From Novosphingobium sp. Chol11 (GTDB lineage Bacteria; Pseudomonadota; Alphaproteobacteria; Sphingomonadales; Sphingomonadaceae): a stretch of 64,000 nucleotides of DNA. The stretch is from assembly GCA_945906105.1 (NCBI GenBank), contig CAMDQO010000009.1, positions 1 to 64,000 of the forward strand, read 5' to 3'. Every line of letters starts with the position of its first letter. Positions within the stretch are counted from its first letter, which is position 1. This document shows positions 41,768 through 50,151 of this stretch, piece by piece. The notes beneath the pieces are model-generated. The model did not search any database, was not told where the DNA came from, and was given only the letters and a program-made list of their open reading frames with translations. The position numbers and the translations under genes are program-made.

Positions 41768-42549
41768 GGCCGCAGCACCCAGCCACCATCGACGTGGATT
41801 GTCTGACCGGTGATCCATGCACCTGCCTCTGAACACAGCAGCAGCAGGGTGCCAACCAGTTCATCAGGCTCACCGCGCGGACGCATGGCGCAGGTCATGC
41901 TCAGGTACTGGATGAAGGGCGAATCATCAGGCACCAGCAGCTTGCCCGCATCCGATTTGACATTGCCCGGCGCAATTGCGTTGCAGGTGATGCCATCCTT
42001 GCCGAACTGCTTGGCAAGGCTGGTGGTCAGGCCGACCAGCGCCAGCTTGGTGATGCCGTAAAGCCCGCTGGCCGGAAAAGCGCCGCCGCTGGTCTGGTTG
42101 ACGATACGCCCGCCACCGCGCCCGCGCATCGAAGGAACGACCGCACGTGAACAGAGCAATGCGCCCTCAAGATTGACGGCAAAAGCCTTGTGCCATGCGT
42201 CCATGCTGACGGTTTCGAAATTATCATAGCTGATATCGACCATTAGCGCGGCATTGTTGACCAGCACATCAACGCCGCCGAATGCCTTAATTGCCGCAGC
42301 CGCCATGGCGAGGGTGCTTGCCTCATTGGCGACATCGACCTGAACGCCGATAGCTTTGCCGCCGCCCGCGACGATTTCTTCGGCAACTGTCTGAGCGCCT
42401 GCCTCATTAAGGTCAGCCACGACCACTGATGCCCCTGCATTGGCGAGTCCCAGTGCATAGGCCCGGCCTATCGAGTTGCCGCGTCCGCCAGCACCGGTGA
42501 CGACGGCCACTTTGCCATCAAGGCGGAACTGATCAAGATTGAAGCTCAT
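41764..42549 (-). CDS. Short-chain dehydrogenase/reductase
   Basis: The 261-aa protein has VTGAGGRGNSIGRAYA, a cofactor loop longer than the standard TGxxxGIG, NNAALMVD and the catalytic YGITK, ending ITGQTIHVDGGW. It is convergent with fbiC and does not seem to belong to the F420 operon. The role is unknown; the closest description is an alcohol/keto dehydrogenase. The 110 bp upstream to purN hold nothing obvious. Confidence 0.87.
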   Translation of the reverse strand: MSFNLDQFRLDGKVAVVTGAGGRGNSIGRAYALGLANAGASVVVADLNEAGAQTVAEEIVAGGGKAIGVQVDVANEASTLAMAAAAIKAFGGVDVLVNNAALMVDISYDNFETVSMDAWHKAFAVNLEGALLCSRAVVPSMRGRGGGRIVNQTSGGAFPASGLYGITKLALVGLTTSLAKQFGKDGITCNAIAPGNVKSDAGKLLVPDDSPFIQYLSMTCAMRPRGEPDELVGTLLLLCSEAGAWITGQTIHVDGGWVLRP

Positions 42550-42659
42550 GAAAGATATCCCTCTGGGCTGGCTGATGCGCCAGCCATATGCCGATCAGCC
42601 TTGAGCCTAGCCCAATTTTCAGGAAGGAAAAGTTCAGCCGGAACGGGGGGGCGATATCG

Positions 42660-43613
42660 CTAGAATTGGTCAGCGATATTCAGCAGGGCGGTCAGTTTTT
42701 TGGGAGCTACAGCCTGCCAGCTGCGCTGCAACCACACGCTGATGGCCTGCCAATCATTATCCCCCAGATCCAGCCGGATCGCGATCCAGTCACCGCCAAA
42801 ATAGGCGGGGCGATAATAGCGGGCAGCGTCCATTTCGATCAGCTGCTGCTGCTCATCAAGCCCGCTGATCTTGACCAGCAGTGCCAGCTTGCCATCGCCG
42901 TGGTGGTCGCGGCTGATGTAAGCGAACTTCTTGCCCTTCACGATGCCGAAGCAGGGCATGCCATGAGACACAACTTCGTCCGCTTCCGGCTGCGCCATGG
43001 CGATTGCGCGGACCTGATCAATCACGCTTTCGGGTGAGCGCTCGCGTGACACCAGATCGGCGAGGCAGCGGGAATAGAGTTGATGCTCGGCGATCAGAAC
43101 GCGCGAGGCCAGCTTATCCGGTGTGTCATCCGGCAGGACGGCCACTAGTGTCTGACCCAGAATAGGTCCGTCATCTAGTTCCGCAGTCACGACATGGACG
43201 GTGCAGCCGCCATGACTGTCACCGGCTTCCAGCGCTCGTTCGTGGGTGTGAAGGCCAGTGTATCTGGGCAGCAACGAGGGGTGGATATTGATCATCCGAC
43301 CCTGCCAAGCGCTGACAAATTCCGCTGTCAGGATGCGCATATAACCGGCCAGCGCGACATATTCCGCACCACTCGACCTGATCGCCGAGTCCATCGCCAT
43401 ATCATGGTCCGCGCGCGTCATGCCCTTGTGGGACAGAGCGAAAGTGGCGACACCTTCAGCTACGGCAAGTTTCAGGCCGCCGGCATCCGGGTTGTTGCTG
43501 GCGACCAGCACGATCTCATAGGGGCAGCTTTCGTCACGACTGGCATAAAGCAATGCTGCCATATTGGTGCCGCTGCCTGAGATGAGCACGGCGACTTTTG
43601 CCCTCTCAGCCAA
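42660..43613 (-). CDS. purN: Phosphoribosylglycinamide formyltransferase with C-terminal MmcQ/YjbR-like domain
   Basis: TTG 43613 overlaps the purM stop by 8 nt and gives 317 aa. Residues 1 to about 195 form Pur[12 protein letters not shown], the catalytic [22 protein letters not shown] and DDGPILGQ. This transfers a formyl group from formyl-tetrahydrofolate to GAR. The remaining about 115 residues ([19 protein letters not shown] to [14 protein letters not shown]) look like an MmcQ/YjbR domain, a small fold of unknown role. Usual PurN is about 200 aa, so this is a fusion. Confidence 0.9.
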   Translation of the reverse strand: MAERAKVAVLISGSGTNMAALLYASRDESCPYEIVLVASNNPDAGGLKLAVAEGVATFALSHKGMTRADHDMAMDSAIRSSGAEYVALAGYMRILTAEFVSAWQGRMINIHPSLLPRYTGLHTHERALEAGDSHGGCTVHVVTAELDDGPILGQTLVAVLPDDTPDKLASRVLIAEHQLYSRCLADLVSRERSPESVIDQVRAIAMAQPEADEVVSHGMPCFGIVKGKKFAYISRDHHGDGKLALLVKISGLDEQQQLIEMDAARYYRPAYFGGDWIAIRLDLGDNDWQAISVWLQRSWQAVAPKKLTALLNIADQF

Positions 43614-44709
43614 AATGGGTCGCTTCCCAGACACCGCGTGAACTCCAGACTTCGTCAGCGCCCTGAACCGTGCAGCCGCGTGGCCCAGCTTCGATTCCGC
43701 CAATGACATAAACAGTCTCACCGGCTGCTTCGAGATCGGCCTGCACACTGGCAACATCATCTGCCGCTACCGCCAGCACCATACCCACACCGCAGTTGAA
43801 TGTGCGCGCCATTTCCTCGGGCTCGATATTCCCCTGTGCTTGCAGGAAAGCCATCAGTCTGGGCTGCTCCCACGCACCGGCGTCAATCCGGGCATGAAGA
43901 TGCTTTGGCAGCACGCGTGGCACGTTTTCCAGCAGGCCGCCGCCAGTAATATGGGCAAGGGCGTGGATACGGCCAGAGCGGATCACCGGCAGCAGGCTCT
44001 TCACGTATATCCGCGTCGGCTCGATCAGGTGGTCGATCAGCAGGCGGTCAGCATCGAACAGGGCAGGGCGGTCAAGTTTCCAGCCCTTGTCAGCCGCCAG
44101 CCGCCGGACCAGCGAATAGCCGTTGGAATGGACACCCGAACTGGCAAGGCCGAGCAGAATATCACCCTCGGCCACCTTGTCACCGGTCAGCTGTTCGCCG
44201 CGTTCCACCGCGCCGACGCAGAAGCCGGCCAGATCATAGTCACCAGCGGCATACATCCCCGGCATCTCCGCCGTTTCGCCGCCGATCAGCGCGCATCCGG
44301 AAATCTTGCAACCCTCGGCAATTCCGGCGACCACGCGTTCAGCGATGCCACTATCGAGTTTTCCAGTGGCGAAGTAATCAAGGAACAGCAGCGGTTCTGC
44401 GCCTTGCACGATCAGATCGTTGACGCACATGGCGACGAGATCGATGCCGATCTGGTCATGCCGGTCGTAATCAATGGCCAGTTTTACTTTGGTGCCAACA
44501 CCGTCATTGGCGGCGACTAGCAATGGGTCTTTGTATCCTGCAGCTTTCAGATCGAAGAAGCCGCCAAAGCCGCCAAGCTCTGCGTCTGCGCCGGGACGGG
44601 CGGTGGCTTTTGCCAGCGGCGCGATGGCTTTCACCAATGCGTTTCCAGCGGCGATAGAGACGCCAGCTTGCGCATAGCTGTAGCTCTTTGGGGAAGGTTT
44701 ATCAGACAT
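43606..44709 (-). CDS. purM: Phosphoribosylformylglycinamidine cyclo-ligase
   Basis: The 367-aa protein has [59 protein letters not shown] and [16 protein letters not shown], all PurM signatures. It closes the imidazole ring of AIR in purine synthesis. ATG 44709 begins at [16 protein letters not shown]; the longer frame crosses the promoter region. It is co-transcribed with purN and divergent from the DUF2066 gene. Confidence 0.95.
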   Translation of the reverse strand: MSDKPSPKSYSYAQAGVSIAAGNALVKAIAPLAKATARPGADAELGGFGGFFDLKAAGYKDPLLVAANDGVGTKVKLAIDYDRHDQIGIDLVAMCVNDLIVQGAEPLLFLDYFATGKLDSGIAERVVAGIAEGCKISGCALIGGETAEMPGMYAAGDYDLAGFCVGAVERGEQLTGDKVAEGDILLGLASSGVHSNGYSLVRRLAADKGWKLDRPALFDADRLLIDHLIEPTRIYVKSLLPVIRSGRIHALAHITGGGLLENVPRVLPKHLHARIDAGAWEQPRLMAFLQAQGNIEPEEMARTFNCGVGMVLAVAADDVASVQADLEAAGETVYVIGGIEAGPRGCTVQGADEVWSSRGVWEATHFG

Positions 44710-44810
44710 TGCCAGCCGCCTAGCCTTTTCGCGCTTGGATTTCCACGGATGATTGGGCAATAGGATTGTGGTTTTCCCCGATGGTAGTCGCAACTCCCCC
44801 TTCAAGCCTC

Positions 44811-46085
44811 ATGGCACACCGGCACGGCCGGGCCGCGCAAATCGGTTTTGGGCTGGTTGTGCTGGCAGCAATCGGGCTGGCAATCGCTGGTCCAGCGCGG
44901 CTTTTTGCGCAAATTGAAGGCGATCGCGGCATTGCCCCTGTAGCGGTCACGAACGATATCGAAGTCAGCGGAATCGATGTGAATGTCACCGGCAAGAACG
45001 CTGATGAGGCGCGTAATTCCGGCTGGGTTGAGGCCAAGCGCAAGGCCTGGATCAAACTGGGCGGCGCGGCGATGCCCGATGGCCAGCTCGATTCGCTGGT
45101 TTCAGCAATAGTTGTCGAGCAGGAACAGATCGGCCCGCGCCGCTATATTGCCAGGCTGGGCGTGGTGTTTGATCGTGCCCGAGCCGGGCAATATGTCGGT
45201 TCAGGCGATGGCGGGCCGTCCACTCATTCAGCACCGATGTTGACCCTGCCGGTGCTCTATTCGGGAGGAACGGTGCAGGTCTATGAAGTGCGCGGTCCCT
45301 GGCAGAACGCCTGGGCGCAATTCAAGGCGGGGGCGAGCGGCATAGACTATGTCCGGCCCGCAGGCGGCGGCGGCGATTCGCTGCTGATGAATGCCGGGCA
45401 GACCGGCAGGCGCAGCCGCTCGTGGTGGAGCAATATCCTCAGCTCGTTCAATGCCTCAGACACGCTGTTTCCGGTTGCGAGGCTGGAGCGGCAATGGCCG
45501 GGCGGTCCGATCCGCGGGACGTTTACTGCACGTTATGGGCCGGACAACAATTATCTCGGTTCCTTCACGCTTAACGCAAATGACGAGGCCGGACTTCCCG
45601 CCATGCTGAACGAGGCGGTGAAGCGGCTTGATGGGCTATATAATGATGCCTTGAGCAAGGGCTTGCTACGCCCCGATCCAACCTTGAATGCCCAGCCGAC
45701 GCTTGATCCGGCAATAGCCGCCTTGATTGCCGCAGCCGCCAAGGCTGACGCTGCGGCCAATCCTGCTGATGGCCCCTTAACGGTAGCCACACCCGGAGCG
45801 GCAACGCCTGCACCAACGCCTACGCCGACACCGACCGTCGAGGCAAAAATCACCTCGATCACCGTGCAGTTCGCCTCACCTGATGCCAAGGCCGTCGATT
45901 CGGCGCTGTCCTCTGTCCGCTCTGTCCCAGGGGTGCGCGGGGCATCCACCAGCAGCCTTGCCATGGGCGGCACATCAGTGATGCGAGTCAGCTTCGCCGG
46001 CTCGCTCGATGATTTGCGCGATGCCTTGCGCGCACGGGGCTGGTCGGTTTCTGCTGGCAGCAATGCACTTAGTATCCGGCGCTGA
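44811..46085 (+). CDS. DUF2066 domain exported protein
   Basis: The 424-aa product from ATG 44811 begins with a signal-like segment (AAQIGFGLVVLAAIGLAIAG). DUF2066 covers the next part (GWVEAKRKAWIKLGG and LPVLYSGGTVQVYE). A proline-threonine linker near residue 340 (APTPTPTPTPTVE) leads to a short C-terminal domain with ITVQFASPDAKAVDSALSSVR, like a heavy-metal-associated or ACT-like fold. Function is unknown. It lies between purM and hdaA, a conserved order. An ATG at 44781 is an alternative start. Confidence 0.82.
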   Translation: MAHRHGRAAQIGFGLVVLAAIGLAIAGPARLFAQIEGDRGIAPVAVTNDIEVSGIDVNVTGKNADEARNSGWVEAKRKAWIKLGGAAMPDGQLDSLVSAIVVEQEQIGPRRYIARLGVVFDRARAGQYVGSGDGGPSTHSAPMLTLPVLYSGGTVQVYEVRGPWQNAWAQFKAGASGIDYVRPAGGGGDSLLMNAGQTGRRSRSWWSNILSSFNASDTLFPVARLERQWPGGPIRGTFTARYGPDNNYLGSFTLNANDEAGLPAMLNEAVKRLDGLYNDALSKGLLRPDPTLNAQPTLDPAIAALIAAAAKADAAANPADGPLTVATPGAATPAPTPTPTPTVEAKITSITVQFASPDAKAVDSALSSVRSVPGVRGASTSSLAMGGTSVMRVSFAGSLDDLRDALRARGWSVSAGSNALSIRR

Positions 46086-46089
46086 ACTG

Positions 46090-46707
46090 ATGACCCAGAT
46101 TCCGCTGCCTCTCGCGCTTCGGGCGGGGAGCAATCCTTCACGTATCGTCGTAGGTGCGGGCAATTCTGCCGTGCTTGATGCTTTTTCGCGGGCTGCCGAC
46201 TGGCCGTTTCGCACCGCCGTGCTGTTTGGCCCACCGCGCGCTGGCAAATCGCTGCTGGCGCGCTGGTTTGCGACAAGCGGGCAGGGTGAGGCTATCGACG
46301 ATGCTGATAAGCTGGACGAGGCCGACCTGTTCCACCGCTGGAACCGTGCGCAGGAAAGCGGGCTGCCACTGCTCATCGTGGCCAATGCGCCCGATGGCGG
46401 CTGGAAAATTACTTTGCCAGACCTCGCATCGCGGCTGGGATCGGCGTTGCACCTCGAAATCGGCGAGCCGGATGACGCTATGCTGGCTGATCTGATTGCG
46501 GTCCATGCCGAAATGCGCGGGCTTGCTCTGGGGCCAGATGCGGGTGCCTATCTTGTCCCGCGCGCTACGCGTTCCCATTTGGGTGCAGAGAAGCTGGTCA
46601 GTGTGATCGACCGGCTGAGCCTTGAACGCAAACAGGCACCGACATTGGCGATCTGGCGCGATGCGCTGGAGGAGATCCACGGGGTAGCGCAGCCGCGCTT
46701 GCTTTGA
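46090..46707 (+). CDS. hdaA: DnaA-related replication regulator HdaA
   Basis: The 205-aa AAA+ protein has VLFGPPRAGKSLLARW (Walker A), IDDADKLDEADLFHRWN (Walker B region) and the sensor ASRLGSALHLEI, but no DnaA DNA-binding domain. In Alphaproteobacteria HdaA stimulates ATP hydrolysis by DnaA at the replisome and prevents re-initiation. ATG 46090 lies 4 nt after the DUF2066 stop. Confidence 0.88.
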   Translation: MTQIPLPLALRAGSNPSRIVVGAGNSAVLDAFSRAADWPFRTAVLFGPPRAGKSLLARWFATSGQGEAIDDADKLDEADLFHRWNRAQESGLPLLIVANAPDGGWKITLPDLASRLGSALHLEIGEPDDAMLADLIAVHAEMRGLALGPDAGAYLVPRATRSHLGAEKLVSVIDRLSLERKQAPTLAIWRDALEEIHGVAQPRLL

Positions 46708-46734
46708 CGGGGCAATTGGGGAAGAATTGCAGCG

Positions 46735-47442
46735 ATGTTTAACGAGCTGACCGACTATCTTGATTCCATCGTTGCCCGCGATCCGGCTCCGCGTTCGCGC
46801 TGGGAAGTGCTGCTCTATCCGGGCGTTCTGGCGGTGGGAATGCACCGGATTGCACACTGGCTGTTTGAAGCACGGCTCTATTTTCTCGCCCGCTTTATCA
46901 ACCACTGGTCGCGCGCCATGACGGCAATTGATATTCATCCGGGTGCGAAGATCGGCAGGCACCTGTTTATCGACCACGGTTTTACCGTGATCGGTGAGAC
47001 GGCGGAGATCGGCAATAATGTGACGATCTATCAATGCGTCACACTCGGCGGGACCAATCCGGCCAATGGTGTGGGCGGCAAGCGCCACCCAACCCTGCTC
47101 GATAATGTCATCGTCGGATCGGGCGCGCAGATCCTTGGGCCGATCACCGTCGGTCCGCGCGCGCGGATCGGTGCCAATGCCGTAGTGACCGACGATGTGC
47201 CCGAAGGCGCGACAATGATCGGCCTCAAGGCACGGTCAACTTTGGTGGCGGTCGAAACCTGGGCCAAGGAATTCATGCCCTATGGCACACCCTGCAAAGA
47301 GCCGTGTGAGCCAGGCGGAAAGCGATTCGAAGATCTGGAGCTGGAACTGACCGCGCTCAAGGCGCAGGTCGAGTTGCTACTGGCTGATCGCAGCGCCACC
47401 AAGCCGGAAAGCCCGGCACCACGCAAGCGCACAAGGGTCTAA
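46735..47442 (+). CDS. cysE: Serine O-acetyltransferase (short EpsC-type)
   Basis: The 235-aa protein has AIDIHPGAKIGRHLFIDHG and the following VIGETAEIGNNVTIYQ hexapeptide helix, with IDHG and the YQCVTLGG loop forming the CoA/serine site. It lacks the long N-terminal helical domain of enterobacterial CysE, as usual in this short type. It acetylates serine in cysteine synthesis. The C-terminal tail is charged (APRKRTRV). Confidence 0.93.
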   Translation: MFNELTDYLDSIVARDPAPRSRWEVLLYPGVLAVGMHRIAHWLFEARLYFLARFINHWSRAMTAIDIHPGAKIGRHLFIDHGFTVIGETAEIGNNVTIYQCVTLGGTNPANGVGGKRHPTLLDNVIVGSGAQILGPITVGPRARIGANAVVTDDVPEGATMIGLKARSTLVAVETWAKEFMPYGTPCKEPCEPGGKRFEDLELELTALKAQVELLLADRSATKPESPAPRKRTRV

Positions 47443-47448
47443 GCAAGG

Positions 47449-47820
47449 ATGGCGCTGGGCGGAGCAGGCATGAGTGGCTCCGGCGCTCAGATCCTTGCAT
47501 TCTCGCCGCACCGCAATGTTCAGATTGGCTTTGATCGGCAGGAACTGACGCGCATCCTCGATATTTATGGCCGCATGGTCGCCGCCGGGTTCTGGCGTGA
47601 CTATGCCATGGACTTTGGCCGAGAAGCCGCCAGCTTCAGCGCTTTTCGCCGCGCTGCAGAGCGACCGCAGACTCGGATCGAGAAGCGGCCCGAACTGCGC
47701 AGCCGCCAAGGCATGTGGACTTTGTTTGGTGAGGGAGGGCAGGTGCTCAAGCGGGGGCATGAGCTGGCCGGAGTGCTGTTTCCGCTGGAGCGGCGCTTGC
47801 TCAAGCTGGTTGAGGACTGA
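47449..47820 (+). CDS. DUF2794 domain protein
   Basis: The 123-aa product contains ILDIYGRMVAAGFWRDYAMDF and RRAAERPQTRIEKRPELRSRQG, the conserved DUF2794 blocks, found almost only in Alphaproteobacteria. Function is unknown. The start may be 47449 or the ATG at 47470. It is 6 nt downstream of cysE. Confidence 0.85.
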   Translation: MALGGAGMSGSGAQILAFSPHRNVQIGFDRQELTRILDIYGRMVAAGFWRDYAMDFGREAASFSAFRRAAERPQTRIEKRPELRSRQGMWTLFGEGGQVLKRGHELAGVLFPLERRLLKLVED

Positions 47821-47850
47821 AGCAGTAATAGCTCGCATTCAAATCTGCTA

Positions 47851-47903
47851 CCGCCCTCATCCCTTTGAGGGAAGAGGGCGGGCCTTTGAGGGAAGAGGGC
47901 GGG
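47851..47903. repeat. Hairpin-forming repeat plus tandem 21-bp duplication
   Basis: CCGCCCTCATCCCT (47851-47864) pairs with AGGGAAGAGGGCGG (47868-47881) with one mismatch, and a 21-bp unit CCTTTGAGGGAAGAGGGCGGG is present twice head-to-tail (47862-47882, 47883-47903; written here in one 21-base form split CCTTTGAGGG / AAGAGGGCGGG). It lies between the convergent ends of DUF2794 and the membrane-protein gene and may work as a terminator. Confidence 0.7.
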
Positions 47904-47925
47904 ATGAATTCGGTACTGCAAATTG

Positions 47926-48969
47926 TCAGCCCATGGCAGCGACAGGCAGCCTCGTCCGCACATTATCAGGCAATTGCCCAACCACCGCATTGCGGATCGG
48001 CGTCCAGAAAGCGGAGAGCGAGAGCAGCGCTGATCCAATCACCAGACCGGTGATAGCGACATTGAGTTCAACCACACCGAACTGGCGGAACAGGAAGGTC
48101 ATGGCGATCAGCACATAGGCCAGCGCCGAGACCAGCAAAGCGCGCCGGTCCACCGCAAGCGCCACCAGTCCCATCAGCACATAGACGGCGATCACGCCAA
48201 ATGCCGCAGCCGGGGCAATGTTCTCGCCATGGTTTACACCAATCCAGTTGAACAGAGGATGGGCAATCATCGGCGCGGCAAGCAGGTGGAGCCAGAAGGC
48301 AACATCGCTGCGCCTGGTTTCGCGGGCGCGGTCTGTCATGTCCCAGCGCATAGCGACGGTGAAAACGGCTAAGCCCGCGATGAACACCAGTGGCAGGAGA
48401 ATGCGTTCAGCATCTTGGGCCTCGGGTTTGATGAAGGCTGTCGCGATTAGTGCGATTACCGTAGCAGAAGCAGCAGCAGCTCCTGCCGCAACGGTGATTG
48501 GCACCATGAATCGCCGCCAGTGCAGCCATGCTCCAGCCGCAACAAAGGCGGCTACTCCGGCAGCGCAGAGTGTGGTTTGGGTAACGGACATGTTCGGATC
48601 ATAGGCATCGAGAATGCCAATGGGGATCGCAGCCAGACCGGCGGCAAAGGCCAGCAACAGCACAATTGAGGGTAGAGCCATGTGGCGCTGGCGGGTGAAA
48701 TATTCAGCCATACCCCACGCGGCCAGCGCAACCAGCGCCCCGCCAACTCCCGGCGCAATCGCCTGACCAATTGAACCAACTGCCATGATCAGCAGAGCGG
48801 CCGCGATGGTCACGAAAATATCGTTGAAGCCGGTGATGAGGCGGAAATGCTCTTCATCGGCGGATGATCCGGCGCGCTGGCCGGAAACGTGCGAGCGCAA
48901 TGCCTCGGCAGCGTCATGGCTGAGTGCGCCAGCCGCAACGGCGGATTGAAGATCTGATTCTGAATACAT
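47926..48969 (-). CDS. Multi-pass membrane protein, DUF2157-like N-terminus
   Basis: The 347-aa protein starts with a cytosolic helix (SDLQSAVAAGALSHDAAEAL) similar to the DUF2157 opening, then has about ten hydrophobic segments such as FVTIAAALLIMAVGSIGQAI and GVIAVYVLMGLVALAV. No catalytic motif is visible. Its ribosome-binding site lies in the 3' arm of a perfect 12-bp hairpin at 48971-49004, so translation may be regulated. Function unknown. Confidence 0.8.
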   Translation of the reverse strand: MYSESDLQSAVAAGALSHDAAEALRSHVSGQRAGSSADEEHFRLITGFNDIFVTIAAALLIMAVGSIGQAIAPGVGGALVALAAWGMAEYFTRQRHMALPSIVLLLAFAAGLAAIPIGILDAYDPNMSVTQTTLCAAGVAAFVAAGAWLHWRRFMVPITVAAGAAAASATVIALIATAFIKPEAQDAERILLPLVFIAGLAVFTVAMRWDMTDRARETRRSDVAFWLHLLAAPMIAHPLFNWIGVNHGENIAPAAAFGVIAVYVLMGLVALAVDRRALLVSALAYVLIAMTFLFRQFGVVELNVAITGLVIGSALLSLSAFWTPIRNAVVGQLPDNVRTRLPVAAMG

Positions 48970-48970
48970 T

Positions 48971-49004
48971 GGGCATCCTCCCCTGTGATAGCGGGAGGAT
49001 GCCC
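48971..49004 (-). promoter_or_regulatory. Perfect hairpin sequestering the ribosome-binding site of the membrane-protein gene
   Basis: GGGCATCCTCCC (48971-48982) and GGGAGGATGCCC (48993-49004) are exact inverted copies around 10 nt. On the minus-strand mRNA the GGGGAGG Shine-Dalgarno sits in the second arm, about 8 nt before the start codon at 48969. An RNA switch, thermosensor or protein-binding hairpin is possible. It could instead be a DNA operator. Confidence 0.6.
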
Positions 49005-49012
49005 CAAGTGTA

Positions 49013-49032
49013 TTACTGCGTCAATACAGTAA
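49013..49032. promoter_or_regulatory. Short inverted repeat near the membrane-protein promoter
   Basis: TTACTG (49013-49018) and CAGTAA (49027-49032) are separated by 8 bp. On the minus strand the spacer holds TTGACG, a fair -35 element for the gene starting at 48969. A regulator-binding site over the -35 is possible; the evidence is short. Confidence 0.3.
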
Positions 49033-49047
49033 AGCGTGATACCGCGC

Positions 49048-49956
49048 TTACTTGCCCGCCAGCTTCATCAGCGCTTCGAGTGCCCACTGCGATTGCTCCA
49101 TGCCGCTCTGCACGACCTGGTCCCCGCTGCGATCACTGATGCGGTTCCATGCTGCAGCAAAGCCTTCAACGGTCTGTTCATCCTTGGGCAGGGCAACGCC
49201 ATGAGTCATGGTGACGAAAGCGCTCTGATAAACGCCTGCACCTGCGCCAACGATGGCATTAGTCGGGGCGTCATCCGAAACCAGATACAGCGCGGCAGGA
49301 GCGACCGATTCAGGGCTGAAGGCCTTGAAGGCTTCTTCCGGGAAGATATCCTGCGTCATGCGGGTGCCCGCTGTTGGCGCGAGCGAATTGACGCGAATGT
49401 TATACTTCGCGCCTTCAAGATAGAGCGTCTTGGCCAGACCGACCATGCCCAGCTTGGCCGCACCATAATTCGCCTGGCCGAAATTACCGCCTAGCCCAGT
49501 GGAGGATGTTGTCATCAAAATGCGACCGTAATTCTGCTCGCGCATGGTTTCCCACACCGCCTTGGAAGCATTAGCCGCGCCGCTTAGATGAACCTTGACC
49601 ACTAGATCGAAATCCATCGGCTCCATCTTGACGAAAGTCTTGTCACGCAGGATGCCCGCATTGTTGATCAGGATATGAACACCGCCCCAGGCTTCCTTGG
49701 CCTTGGTGACCATTTCGGTCATTTGCGCATATTCGGTAACGCTGCCGCCATTGGACATTGCCTCGCCGCCAGCCGCCTTGATTTCTTCCACCACCAGCAA
49801 GGCCGCGTCTGAATGACCGGTGCCATCACGCGATGCGCCAAGATCATTGACCACGACCTTCGCCCCGCGCCGCGCCAGTTCCATCGCATAAGCCCGGCCC
49901 AGACCACCGCCAGCTCCCGTGACGATTGCGACTTTGTCCTTGAACGAAATGGTCAT
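49048..49956 (-). CDS. SDR family oxidoreductase (3-hydroxyacyl-CoA-dehydrogenase-like, MFE-2 type)
   Basis: ATG 49956 gives 302 aa, longer than usual SDRs. It has VTGAGGGLGRAYAMEL, VVNDLGASRDGTGHS with an insertion typical for the peroxisomal multifunctional-enzyme-2 type, NNAGILRDK, and the catalytic YGAAK. The C-terminal extension replaces the hydratase domain of MFE-2. It may oxidise a 3-hydroxyacyl-CoA in fatty-acid or steroid side-chain oxidation. Confidence 0.87.
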   Translation of the reverse strand: MTISFKDKVAIVTGAGGGLGRAYAMELARRGAKVVVNDLGASRDGTGHSDAALLVVEEIKAAGGEAMSNGGSVTEYAQMTEMVTKAKEAWGGVHILINNAGILRDKTFVKMEPMDFDLVVKVHLSGAANASKAVWETMREQNYGRILMTTSSTGLGGNFGQANYGAAKLGMVGLAKTLYLEGAKYNIRVNSLAPTAGTRMTQDIFPEEAFKAFSPESVAPAALYLVSDDAPTNAIVGAGAGVYQSAFVTMTHGVALPKDEQTVEGFAAAWNRISDRSGDQVVQSGMEQSQWALEALMKLAGK

Positions 49957-50077
49957 GTCTGAGTCTCCATTTGGGCCGCTTAGGGCTGAATTATGTGGGG
50001 CGGAATGGCACTTCACTGCCCGAGATTCAACTGCCAAGAATTGCCGCTACGGCGAAGCGGACGTGCAAATGTGACAC

Positions 50078-50095
50078 GTGTCAAGAATGTGTCAC
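50078..50095 (+). promoter_or_regulatory. PHO-box-like direct repeat upstream of the porin gene
   Basis: GTGTCAA-GAAT-GTGTCAC repeats GTGTCA at an 11-bp interval, the layout of the PhoB box (CTGTCAT-N4-CTGTCAC type); 14 of 18 positions fit that form. It overlaps a perfect palindrome TGACACGTGTCA at 50072-50083. It lies 57 bp before the porin start codon. Confidence 0.45.
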
Positions 50096-50151
50096 CAAAC
50101 CGTCGTAGGACCGCAATCGAATCGTCATTGAGTTCGCAGGGAGTGTTGAAA

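Noticed and set aside
46138-47088. Minus-strand frame of 316 codons opposite hdaA and cysE
   Set aside because: It spans two well-supported plus-strand genes and the gap between them; no family match.
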